Assembly (NCBI GenBank): GCA_015227615.1
Contig: JAALGZ010000020.1
Coordinates: forward strand, 1-64,000
DNA: 64,000 bases
Direction: 5' to 3'
Source of the DNA: Labyrinthula sp. Ha
Lineage: Eukaryota; Sar; Bigyra; Labyrinthulida; Labyrinthulaceae
The notes beneath the pieces were generated by a model that saw only the letters and a list, made by a program, of their open reading frames with translations, searched no databases and was not told the origin of the DNA. Made by a program: the position numbers and the translations under genes. This document shows positions 12,948 through 23,743 of this stretch, piece by piece (positions within the stretch are counted from its first letter, which is position 1; the number at the start of each line of letters is the position of its first letter).

Positions 12948-14708
12948 TTACTGGCCCATGAAGTCGACAAGAAGATCTTTATTTTCTTTGATAGTGTGTT
13001 CAGCCTGAGCAGATAGAAGAGATACCTCCTCGTTTTGCAGTGAAAACAAAGCAGTGTTTTGGAACATGGTGCTAAAATATGGATAGTTTTCAAGTATTCC
13101 ATCCTCACCTTTAGCAATCTCTGCTCTTGTGTCTTCTGGAAGGCTCTTTTCAAACTCATGAACATGAGCGTTATAGATGAAGCATATGTCAACAACATAT
13201 CCTCCTTCAATGTTCCACGTACTATTTGGTAATACTTCAAGCTGTCTTCTGGAAACTGCACCTTTTCCCGCGTTAACACTATCTACAAAATCTTGCATAA
13301 CGAGGTTAAGATCCGATTTTCTGAAACAGGTGATTGTGGTATAAGTAGAAGCGATGCCTCCAAGTTCTACAGCTCCAAACAATCCTAAAAAGTCCGTAGT
13401 TGCACATTGGTAAGTGATATCAGCCTCGCCCTGGGAGAAGTCATATTCAATGAATCTGTTCGGTTTGAACTCAAGGTCAAGAGGTTGGGAAGAGTTGAAA
13501 AAGCACAAGACCTTCTTGACTTTTCTTTGCAATAGTGGTGGGATTCCTGAGTTATCAATCAACCCGCCATCCCCAATGTTTATTTTAGTGCACGGCTGAT
13601 AGCGTGAGAATTGGGCAATCTTGTCACAGAAGATCGGAAAGTAACTGATCATTGGTGAAAGGTTGTCCATAACACCTGTGTTGCTGAATGCTGCAGCGTA
13701 AGCAGCGCTACTGGCACCAATTGCATCCTGTAAGTAAAAGTAGTCTCCCTTTATTCCATGAAGTTTAACTTGTTTGTGATCCTTCTCGAAGTTGCTAAAT
13801 TGGTCTTTTCTCTTTACAGGCCCAGGTGAGTTTACAGCGAAGGTTTCAACAAAACCACCTCCAATTGTGAGACTGAGGGGCTCGGTTTTTGAAGTTATAG
13901 TCCCAGGAACCAAAAGCCTCCAAGTATCTATTGGAACGAAATCCATCTGACGAGAGTTGTTGTAGTAAGGTACTCCTGAATATAGAGGAGTAACCTGAAA
14001 AGAGTTTCCATAACCTGAATTGTATTCATCTGGACCTAGCATTGTAATGTTGATAATTGGGAAAGGTCTGTCCTGGTGAACAACCTCAAACTTAACATCG
14101 TCTAAATGCGGGTTCCTTTGGAGAATGTCGTCTACATGTGCTTTATCTAATGCAATGATGGCGTCATGTAAGTCAAACTCCTTAAGAATGCAATCTTTGA
14201 TCATTTCAGTCCATAAATCCCTTTCTGCTGTTCCTTCAGCTAGGTTCTTGAATGTTTGTACAAGTCCTCTGAACTTGTCTGTTGACACGGTTGCCGCAAG
14301 GCGCCCTGGGTTGCCTTCCTTTAGTTCCTTCATTGTCAGCTTAGATGGATCAGTTTCTTTTCCCAAGAGTTCCTCATTATCAAGCTTTGCAAAACAGTAG
14401 ATTGATCCAGCCCAAGAACCTCCCGAAACACACGACAAATAATCAAACTCCTTGATCCCTTCCTCCTTTCGTAAATTCTTTAGTCCGCGAAGGTACCCGG
14501 CGGTCATGGTATGACTCCTAGAACCTCCCCCACTGCATGCTACACCAACCAGCTCATTTGATCGCAATTTGGGTTCACTCTTCTCCGGAAATTCGTGCAG
14601 GGATGCTAACTGCATTGGAAATAATTTAGCTTCGACAGGCTTCTTGCTTGGCTCCGGAGGTGCATCTTCTCCAAAAAAGCCTCCAAACAAATAGTTTAGC
14701 ACAAACAT
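12948..14708 (-). CDS. cPLA2/patatin-like phospholipase
   Basis: This 586-aa hydrolase resembles the catalytic module of cytosolic phospholipase A2 and its protist relatives. It probably cleaves fatty acyl esters of phospholipids through a Ser-Asp dyad. An oxyanion-type glycine motif GGGSR lies at about residues 60-64. The nucleophile-elbow segment SCVSGGSW lies at 92-99, the likely nucleophile being Ser95. The catalytic Asp sits in the DGG of GDGGLIDNSGIPPLL near residue 380. These elements are in family order and spacing. There is no C2 domain, so membrane targeting differs from animal cPLA2. A short hydrophobic N-terminus (MFVLNYLFGGFFG) might act as a membrane anchor or signal, but this is unsure. 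No intron is needed. The gene converges on RPC4 with 29 bp between stops and faces the desert at its 5' end. Confidence 0.88.
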   Translation of the reverse strand: MFVLNYLFGGFFGEDAPPEPSKKPVEAKLFPMQLASLHEFPEKSEPKLRSNELVGVACSGGGSRSHTMTAGYLRGLKNLRKEEGIKEFDYLSCVSGGSWAGSIYCFAKLDNEELLGKETDPSKLTMKELKEGNPGRLAATVSTDKFRGLVQTFKNLAEGTAERDLWTEMIKDCILKEFDLHDAIIALDKAHVDDILQRNPHLDDVKFEVVHQDRPFPIINITMLGPDEYNSGYGNSFQVTPLYSGVPYYNNSRQMDFVPIDTWRLLVPGTITSKTEPLSLTIGGGFVETFAVNSPGPVKRKDQFSNFEKDHKQVKLHGIKGDYFYLQDAIGASSAAYAAAFSNTGVMDNLSPMISYFPIFCDKIAQFSRYQPCTKINIGDGGLIDNSGIPPLLQRKVKKVLCFFNSSQPLDLEFKPNRFIEYDFSQGEADITYQCATTDFLGLFGAVELGGIASTYTTITCFRKSDLNLVMQDFVDSVNAGKGAVSRRQLEVLPNSTWNIEGGYVVDICFIYNAHVHEFEKSLPEDTRAEIAKGEDGILENYPYFSTMFQNTALFSLQNEEVSLLSAQAEHTIKENKDLLVDFMGQ

Positions 14709-17700
14709 TGTTCTTATGTTATAAGTTCTCTATATCGAAATTTGTTTTTTTGTGTTTATTTAACGTACAAGTTTTTCAATATTTGTAGTGCTGGGAACCC
14801 AAGTGCCGAAAAATGGGCGTATCACAATGGTGCTTTTCTCCGGATTTTTTGACGGGAGAAAGTGGGAACCAGCAGTTGGGAATTGAACGTTGCAGGGATA
14901 AATAGGAGAAAACAAAGAGGATAAACAAATCTTCTACGCCAAATATATGGAAAATAATATATACAAACATAAGATTTCATACTTGGTTGTTGTTTTTAAA
15001 GAGTAGATCCTTGCAACCCAAGCAAGTACCCATGTACCATTTTTCTAAGCTAGGAAGAATATCAAGGTGCAGTGATATATTTGTATATGCAGTTACGATA
15101 CGAATATATTGGGAGAATTAGGCGTGGATTCTTCCTACTATTCTTTTATTTTCTTTGATTCTCTTCAACACAAGTATGTCAACACACATCAAGGCAAATA
15201 TTCCTATCTGATATCTGACATATTTGAGAATAAAAACAAGAAAAACGATTACACAAAAAGAAATACTTTGTGATAATATATAATAGTATGATTTTATACT
15301 ATTCTAGTTAATTTGAAACTTTCAATATGATTAGCCAAAATACTAAAGATATTGCACAACCACGTTTGAAACTATTTATTACCTTAAACCAAATAACATA
15401 TTTTTATCCAGTCAATAGTAACACAATTAAAACAACGGGAAAATTAATGACATTTGCTGAAATTCACATTAATTATCAAACTCATACAATTGATTAATAC
15501 AAGTAATACATACAACGAATTTAAATATAAAAGAATACTATCTATTGAAGTAAACATACAAGTATAAGAATTAAGATGTAAGTGTAGGTTTGACCTCTAC
15601 CTTTCAAGGTTATTTTTTACTAACTGCTTGTATAAGGACTTAGTTCATAACTCACATAATACAAAATAAAATAATAAAGTGAAGGTTTCTTACTTAATTT
15701 ATTGCTCAAGGGAGTTAAGCTAAAGCTGTTGACCTTTTGTGTCTTTGGGCCGCGAGAATCGTCACGCCCTGATAAGTCAGAGAAAAAATGAATCACGTCG
15801 TTGACTTGGTTTTATATCTGTCCCCATAAAAATGTTTGCTAATGTAACCTGTTTCAGGCACCAGATTGATATGGGAAAACTATTAATGGCTCCCCAGGCT
15901 ATAAAACCATGGTACAATAACCTTTTCGTTGGAGGCCATAAAAGTAGTGGAGCCTAGGTTTTTGAGTACCTGAAATAAAGATCTATGGTTTAATAATAAT
16001 GGTGGTCTAATGTTTGTAGTCTGCACTTTCTGGAAAATTCTTTTCTAATCACCCAGTTACCATCAGCTCTTTTTTGAATCATCGGAAGTTTGATGGGAAG
16101 CACTTTGTTACTTACCTCAAGGTTTACAACAACATACATTGAAAATCACCCATGAACACATTTCTTAGGCAGTTACAATATGTAAAAAGAATTTCTTGTC
16201 CAAACGACAGCAAGCGTATATTGTAGAAAGGTTGCATACAGATTATTAAGTTTCTAACAGTACACTCAAAGCCAAACTAATAATGTTGAAGTCTGGTTCT
16301 ATACTTTGTCTAGAAAGATTAAGCAGCTTAGAAGAAATAATTAGATACCTGCACGTACATCTGCCTCCTTTATTGGAAATGAGATGCCAGACTTACTGTA
16401 GACTCTGGGTATTGTCAATTAGGGAATAGAAATTAGCCTATTTTGGTTGTTTATATTGTTGTATTCATACCTCTAAATGGTGAAAAAAACGAAATAAAAC
16501 GTATTCTTAAGACTTAATCATATTCATACTTCGCAATGTATTCAAAGAGCAAAGAACAACAAGCATAATAACATAAAATGTTGTTACTGTTTTTCATGCC
16601 TTTTCTCAAGATAAATTGAGCCTAGTATATCCTAATGAACGTATTCTCAACATTTATAGTTCTGGACTCCAATATTAGAAGAGTCTTTGGGTTCAAACAC
16701 TGAACATGTATAAGCAAATAAAATTTTCATTTCTGACACAATTACATATGATTGATACGAAAGGAAATATATAAGAAACTAAAATGAGGAATATTGAATT
16801 GCCTTCAGTTTCAGGAAGGGAATGGATTATCTATTCATATTAACCACCATGAAAATGTTCGTCACTAGATACAGATATTGGTGTGTTCATGAGTTTCTTC
16901 TTGCCGATCTTATTGATAATTATCCAGCTATTGGAGAGCCTCTACATTATTGATTGTTCTCTAAAAGCAACAGGCAAACATGATGAAAATTTCACCCACT
17001 CATGCAGTAATACTAGGATATACAGTCCGTGCGACAAGTCGTTTCACAGATTTCAAAAATTAAGTATTTCGTAATTTGGTAAAGGTAAAATGCGTATATT
17101 TATGGGATACTTTCTTTTCACATATAAGAGTCAGTCCCATTGCAAAGTCATATTAACACAACATTCACTGAAAGTTTGGTTAAGTTGAAAAGACAAAAAT
17201 TGCTTTAATTGTAGCTCATGAATATTACAAGTTTTGAAATTTTTCTTCATAAAGTCCTGTGCGAGCTAGTTTGGTTACATTTAATTTTGCTTCATTTTCG
17301 CGTAATACTAGAAAATGGTTCATATCTTTGAATCCGGGTTACATAAGGTAGAACATGGGTTTAAAAACCACATTTCAAAGTTTTACTGAGCTGGAAAGTA
17401 TTAAGGAGTAGTCGTAGATTTCTAGTTATCTTTGTTTCAAGGAACATAAGAATGTCCTTTACTGAACCAGAATATATATTTTCAATGGCTATTATATAAT
17501 AGTTCAGAGAAAAGTTGTTTTACTGCCACAGGAAAGTTGAAACCCGTTGATTTAACATTAGACTTAGTTTCCGCACTGCAGACAGAAGTTGTCTTGTTAT
17601 AAAGCTTTTCTCAGAAAGATCGACTACTTCAAGATATAAGTAAATAAACTTGTAGAAATCAGATTGAAATATGTGTGCATCGAAAATAAGTTAGAAATTA

Positions 17701-20700
17701 TATCGGGTGTGTCTGAAGCATGTGATACTTTCGTCAAAGCTAAGGCGTGATCCATCATCATTTTAGTGAATGTGGGTACAGAAATTCAATATTTAGAAAT
17801 TTATTCTACATTCTATATATATGAGTAAATCGAAAACCAAATTACCTTCATCAAGTCTATTCAATTTGGTTCAAATACTTTTAACAAAATGGGTGGAGCT
17901 GAACTTCGTATGGAACAGAAACTATCAGCTTTAAGAACAGATGCAGTGATCATTAAATCTTCCCTCGCAACTTGAATGTGCAATATATACTGTGATTTTG
18001 TTCAGATTACTTCAATTCTTATCGACCCATATAGCATTCTAGGGCTAACTTTACATGAAGTAGATGCATTTTCTAGATCTTAATAACTACTTAGGTTTGT
18101 AACTGTTTGATCCAAAATCGTTTGAAATGTTTAAGAAAGTGTATCTAGGCTCGGTTTATTTGAAAACTTGAAAATATGATGTAAAACGACCCATCCGAGT
18201 TCAAGAAGATAGTTGTTTTTTTTTGAATTCACATTTATTCGTTTTAAAGATTATTCTTATGAGCGTATTATAAGAATAGTATTTTGCCTCTTGTAAAACA
18301 GGGATCAATAGATTTCAATATAAATTAGCTTGGTCATTCAGTACTTGCGAAACTAATATGCTTTTTATGATTACTTACTTGAATATCAAATCAATTTCCA
18401 AGATTTCGAACAGCAAGAATGTAAAAAAAGAAAACCGAACCGAAGCCTCTACTAAACTACAATCTCTCCTACAGTAGATCTTCTAGCATCACAATTGAAT
18501 TATGTTTCTTATATAGGTATCAAGTGCAACCTAGAATAATATTTTTGAATATTAGACACACTCAAAATCATATTTCGATGATAGCACTGGGACAATATTG
18601 CAGAAAACTCCGTTAATAAAAGAAAATCGACAAAGGGAAACAATTATTTCTATTTGCTAAAAAATACATCTCAAGACACTGCAGGGACTAATAAATACGG
18701 GGTCTAACATCCAAGGTTGCCTTTTATTAAGGATTCAGGGGGAAACGTGTATGATCTAAAAACGTAGTCTAACAAAATGCTAGAGTTGGGGTGTTCATGC
18801 TCGTCTTCAATAGTTTTTTGTATTTATTCCAGATATATGGTAGACCTTCGCATTTGTGTAAAATAAATTTGTTAGAATACAAGACATCTTCTATTTAAAT
18901 CGTTGCTACAACATAGTGCATTGTACAAGGTTTCGGTACAGGATCTGGTATTTGCACATGGTATTCAAATTGAGAGCTATTCTACTAGAATACCTTCACA
19001 TCATGAAATAGTACAACTAATATAGATTAGGGATATATAACTTATGCGAAATAACATGAACCGCTACACAAAACTGATGTATTTTTTTCAAGCTGATATT
19101 AAGAAAACCCAATCAAACGAGTTATCTAACATAAAGAGTTCCTGAAATTAGAAGACTTGAAATATTAGCAGGATATTGTTGGACGAGAAAAATGTATTTA
19201 AGCGTTTCTTCACTGATAAGAAAATACTTATACTAGCAAATAATTTTACCCCTTGATTCCAAGCATTTCACGATTCTGTTTAGCCATGACATTCAACAAT
19301 ATCTTATTTCTATCTAAAAACTCATGTTCCCCTGTACCATCATGCATAATTCAAAGAGAAGAAAAGTACAGCAAAAGTATCCCTAATTTCACACACAAAA
19401 AAAGAAAACAGTTTACATGTTAGGGTATTTCATTTTCCAACCCATCAACGTCAGCAAGGATTCATAACGGCATATTTAGCAAATGGCTGCCTTTTGAATA
19501 TGAATAAACTTCTCGTCTGATATCAGCAACACTGCTACCAAGTAGTTAAGTATATTTTTATAGTCAGGGCACTAAAGAGAGTAGATCAGTTAGAGCTCTC
19601 AGCAACAGAATTTTTGATCAGATTCTTATTACCAACAGGAAATAAGTGTACAGTGCCATTTGTGGCAGTAGGGATACAGATATCGATAGCTCTCTATTCA
19701 GTATTACTTTTTTGTTACTTTAGCAATTCATTTTGAATCTGTTTCTATTCTTTATATTCTTATTTTCTATTTCATTGCTTCGTATTTTTTTCTTTAAAGT
19801 TATTTGGGGATGGTAATGTCACTTAGAATTCTTTGAAGCCTTGCACGCGTATCATAGAACTTTTCCTCTGTTCATTAAGTATAATGAAGAAATATTAAGA
19901 ATCAGTTCCAATAAAAGAGAAATTATCAGGGTCAACTACAACAAAATAACATTTATAAATAAAAATAGTTTCATTCTTAGAATGAGTTTAGGATAATTAG
20001 ATAAGAATCAGGTATTTCCCATTCAGAATCAGAAAAAAGTAGGAAACAACTCACTATTTGGAGTAAGGAAAAGAAATATAACTAACAACCAAGTATGGAA
20101 GTAATTAAACACAAGATGTTAGTGAAATTTCAAAAAATAGTTATGGTCTGAGAACTTTCATGCTTAAATAGTTTGATGGCGCTGATAATTCAGACAAACA
20201 ATAAGTATCTTTGAAGGATATCAAACTCATGTAGTCATAAGTATATAGTTAGTACTTCCCAGATTTTATCTCACATTTTGTCTTAGTCTGAGGGACAGTG
20301 TCTTTAATAACAACTTATCACCAATTGGTGATGGTAAATCAATCAGGTTCGCTGCGATATTATTTTGCTAATCCTTTTTCGTGTTGATGTGTTTCTCTTG
20401 AATCATTTTCTTTTCTTTCCAGCTATATGCGGTACATAAATAGATCATTTTTCTAGTTTTAATACGTATTGTGGCCTAAGATGTAATGTGTAATCCTAGC
20501 ATCATCAATATGCTTTCCAGTATGCTGATTATACTAACAATGCAGAAATATAACTTTTGTTGTGACCTCGAGCTCTTACCCAAACATTTATTTTAAACGT
20601 TTCTAGATCCTAGAAGAAATGCTAGGTGTTGGTTCTTTCCATAAACTCAATGTTTTGGAAAAATATTGCTTTAGTATGTTAAAATTTTGACAAAGTGAGA

Positions 20701-21525
20701 TGCTAGCTTTATGATTATTTCTTAGGACCTTCTTTTTCTTTGGTCTTCAATGATCGAGCCATTGTTTTCATTAACACTATCTATTTCGAAGAAATACAAG
20801 CCCCTAACCCGTTCCGGTAGGCACTATAGATCCTGTGATTCATGTTTTTCTGCAATTGTTACATTAGTAGTATTATATGAACAACGCTGTTTTTTTTTCT
20901 AAGTGCATTAGACTTTTGTCTTTCCAATTTGTTCTACAGTATTAACCTTTATTCCAAAAGTTTAGATGATATTTACACAGAATAAGAAAGTGACTAATGG
21001 TACTGCAGAGCTTCTCTTTCTTCTACATCGATTAGTTAATTAAATCTGAAATATCTATATTCTAATTCTTGTTAACCACCCTGCAATGTCTTTAGTTAGG
21101 CTCAGCACTACAATAATTGGACATATCCACTATTCTGGTTCTTCTGAACTAAGTAGTTGACAAGTGTTTTAACCCAACTAAAACTATGTCCAGACGTTTC
21201 TCAATCTCCAAATTAGGCTACTACAATATTCCACTTGATGGATTAATAACAGAAGTTTTCTTACACAATTGTCATTGATTTAAGTTGGTATTCATACAAA
21301 GTGTATCTTTTTGTAAAAATCCTGTAGTTCTCAAAACCAATCTTTTTATGCAACTGCAAAACAAGTTTCTTTGAATAGGTGGGAACATTTAGTCGTGGTA
21401 TGTTTCTTTTTTTCCGATCTTGTAAACCTATGAAAAGCCTGGGTATTTGATGCCTGTATCAGACATTAGCGCAAAACTGCAAATAAATACAAATATACAA
21501 ATCAAAATTCAATCCAAATAACAAC
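14709..21525. other. Gene desert of about 6.8 kb between divergent genes
   Basis: This AT-rich spacer separates the divergent 5' ends of the lipase and the GRDP gene, so both promoters lie at its edges. The longest ATG-initiated frames are 60-65 codons and have no recognisable content. An open stretch of about 73 codons at roughly 19517-19738 on plus lacks a start and is within chance expectation. The somewhat GC-richer patch at about 15730-15780 was checked for tRNA and 5S rRNA features and shows none. No element with paired terminal repeats was found by eye. Confidence 0.6.
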
Positions 21526-22917
21526 ATGGAAATCTTTCCCTCTGAAAAGAAACTTATTTCTTTATCCCAAGAAAAAATTAGTTTTCTAATTAAATGTCAT
21601 TTGCAGTTTGTGGAGCAGGCACAGAAAAGAAATCACAAGGATGTGCAACAGCCCAGAATTCACACATTGGAAGAATTTGAATTCTCATTGTACAGATACT
21701 TAAAATTTTGGCTACCTTTGGTATTAAAAAATGCGAAAGATGAAAAAAAATGCACAGTTCTAACTCCACCCTTGGATATAGCTTGGCTCTGGCACGTTCA
21801 TCGCTTGATCCCAACGTCTTACCTAAGTTCCTGCAAGAAGCTCGTCGACGAAGATTTCAGCACCGAAAAAGTTCTAGAACTTTTTGAAACCAAAGTTAAT
21901 TTACTCAATTTTATAACTAAAGAGGAAATTAATACTGAAACAGAAGCAATATGGAATAAAGAATACCCAAGCATATCTTTCCACAATGCTGAAAGAGTCA
22001 AGGGAACAAGAAATCTATTTGATGGTTACAGTTCAAAATTTCAAGACACAAAAAAAAGACTGTCAAATTCATGCGAAAACCAACGAGGATTTCTATATCA
22101 AGTATTAAGACCACTATTTAGAGATCCCCAAGTGTTGAAGTCTGCTTATGATGACTATTTGAAGTTCTTGTTACTCATTGCAGATAGACAGTCAACTTTC
22201 AATGTACCAAGATATGATATTGATCTTTTATGGCATACTCACATGTCAGCTTCTCCATTGAGCTACTTTCAAAGTTGCACACAAATTGTTGGTTTTCATT
22301 TACCACATGATGATTCTGATGCAGATCGAAGTGAAGGATCTAAACTTTCTGATGGTTTTGCAAAAACGAAAAAGTTCTGGAAGAAAAAATATGGAGAAGA
22401 TTATCCAAAACCAGGAAGAGGATTTTTCAACGACCCACCATTGGAGTTTTTTCTTCAAGTAAGAAATATTGAAGTACATGAAGAAGTTTGTCCAAGAAGG
22501 GTTTTTCAGCCCCAAGTTATTTCTGTGAATTTAGTGCAAACTGAGAAAGACTCAAAGAAAGAAGCAGATGCAAAAAGATCTCAGGAAGATATTAGAATAA
22601 AAGCAAATGAATTGAGAACAGGTGGATCTTATGAAACAAAAGTATCTACTAATTGTTGTTGCGGAACCACTGAGCATGAATACTATAATGAACCAGATCA
22701 GCTAAATGAATTTGGTGAAGTTTCTAAAAAGGGAAAAACTATTAAATTCTATAAGAACACGTATATAAATGGGGTGGATACTGGAGTGAATGAAGCAGTA
22801 TATACTGGGGCTATTTGTGGTGCTGTTTCTGATCCCAATGTTTCTAAAAGCAGTTGTGGTACTGGCGGAGGTGGAGGATGTGGCGGGTGCGGGGGATGCG
22901 GGGGATGTGGTGGTTAA
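21526..22917 (+). CDS. Glycine-rich domain protein, GRDP/DUF1399 family
   Basis: This 463-aa protein belongs to the GRDP/DUF1399 family found in plants, oomycetes, slime moulds and fungi. Its biochemistry is poorly known; plant members are linked to stress and developmental signalling. Two copies of the signature are visible: PLDIAWLWHVHRL (about residues 82-95) and DIDLLWHTHMSASPLSYF (about 225-243). The second is followed by a segment in which a W/KKYGEDYP motif closes the domain near residue 295. The tail (about 375-463) is cysteine-rich: NCCCGTTEHEYY, then a C-terminal run of CGG repeats. CGG tails like this occur in several unrelated families, so they do not define function. No signal peptide or membrane span is seen. 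The start follows an A-rich leader (AAATAACAAC). It converges on the next gene with 73 bp between stops. Confidence 0.85.
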   Translation: MEIFPSEKKLISLSQEKISFLIKCHLQFVEQAQKRNHKDVQQPRIHTLEEFEFSLYRYLKFWLPLVLKNAKDEKKCTVLTPPLDIAWLWHVHRLIPTSYLSSCKKLVDEDFSTEKVLELFETKVNLLNFITKEEINTETEAIWNKEYPSISFHNAERVKGTRNLFDGYSSKFQDTKKRLSNSCENQRGFLYQVLRPLFRDPQVLKSAYDDYLKFLLLIADRQSTFNVPRYDIDLLWHTHMSASPLSYFQSCTQIVGFHLPHDDSDADRSEGSKLSDGFAKTKKFWKKKYGEDYPKPGRGFFNDPPLEFFLQVRNIEVHEEVCPRRVFQPQVISVNLVQTEKDSKKEADAKRSQEDIRIKANELRTGGSYETKVSTNCCCGTTEHEYYNEPDQLNEFGEVSKKGKTIKFYKNTYINGVDTGVNEAVYTGAICGAVSDPNVSKSSCGTGGGGGCGGCGGCGGCGG

Positions 22918-22990
22918 CTTGGGCATTATCACAATCTAAATCCTTTCTTGCATGTTAATTAATTAACATTTTATTTCATCCAAGTTTATT

Positions 22991-23743
22991 TTATGAATTT
23001 AAATACTTTTTCTTTAGGTCTTTAGCAAGATAAGAAACTTCTAAAGCTCCATCGTCTATCCAAAAGGTAAAAAACATTCCATGTGGATTTGTTATCCGTA
23101 ACACTCTTTCTTCTACTAAATCCATTCCTATTGTGTTCCACGGTTGAATGTACTTAAACGGCTCAGTTATTATTCCAGGGTAGAAACGAATAGAAACTAC
23201 ATATTTGTCGGTTAAGATTGTGCAGTGCGTAAGTCCAACGGATAAGTCATAGTTTCTGTACTTGAAATAATTGTCTTTTACAATGGAAGAAATATAAATA
23301 AAGAGACAAAAAGTGAGATATAGCTTAGGAAAAACAATAAAAGCGATGACTTGTCCAAAAGTATAGTATACTGGAAAATTATTAAGGTCTTTCAGATGTC
23401 GTGTATTGTCTCGAAGGTAAAGTAAGTTACTGTAATGTTGAATTAGTTCATCTTGAAGTGTAACTTTAAGGAAGAAAATATGTGTCTCAAAGAACATTTT
23501 TCTTGAAGGAAGAAGTATGCAACATATCTGCTCATCTTTTGGCAGAAAATTATAGCATTCTTCTAATACGTTTTGTCTAAGATCTTCTCTACTTGGAAGG
23601 AAGATTAAGTGTACAAATGTATTGTACACTCCTTTTAGAAGGTTGAAAATAAAATCTCTCAAGTAGATGCTTCCACTCTTCCAGGATGATATAAAATTAA
23701 AGAATATAAAAATTAAACATATTACAAGTAGTGTTAGAAACAT
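22991..23743 (-). CDS. Small membrane protein, unknown function
   Basis: This product of about 250 aa is not recognised. The first ATG of the frame is at 23743; the open frame reaches 23761 but only through a GTG codon. The N-terminus is hydrophobic (about residues 2-18, FLTLLVICLIFIFFNF), fitting a signal anchor. A second hydrophobic stretch near residues 125-150 (FGQVIAFIVFPKLYLTFCLF) fits a second membrane span. The C-terminal third is a soluble, beta-rich segment that includes GLTHCTILTDKYVVSIRFYP and a WNTIGMDLVEERVLRI strand pair. It is loosely like the PH-type domain of small membrane proteins, an inference without a diagnostic motif. The gene converges on the GRDP gene and its 5' end faces the 4.3-kb desert. 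Confidence 0.65.
   Translation of the reverse strand: MFLTLLVICLIFIFFNFISSWKSGSIYLRDFIFNLLKGVYNTFVHLIFLPSREDLRQNVLEECYNFLPKDEQICCILLPSRKMFFETHIFFLKVTLQDELIQHYSNLLYLRDNTRHLKDLNNFPVYYTFGQVIAFIVFPKLYLTFCLFIYISSIVKDNYFKYRNYDLSVGLTHCTILTDKYVVSIRFYPGIITEPFKYIQPWNTIGMDLVEERVLRITNPHGMFFTFWIDDGALEVSYLAKDLKKKYLNS

Noticed and set aside
15730-15790. GC-richer patch that could be a 5S rRNA or other RNA gene
   Set aside because: It has no match to conserved 5S, tRNA or snRNA boxes that I can recall.
19517-19738. Open stretch of about 73 codons that reads smoothly
   Set aside because: It has no ATG, and about thirty stop-to-stop stretches of this size are expected by chance in the window.
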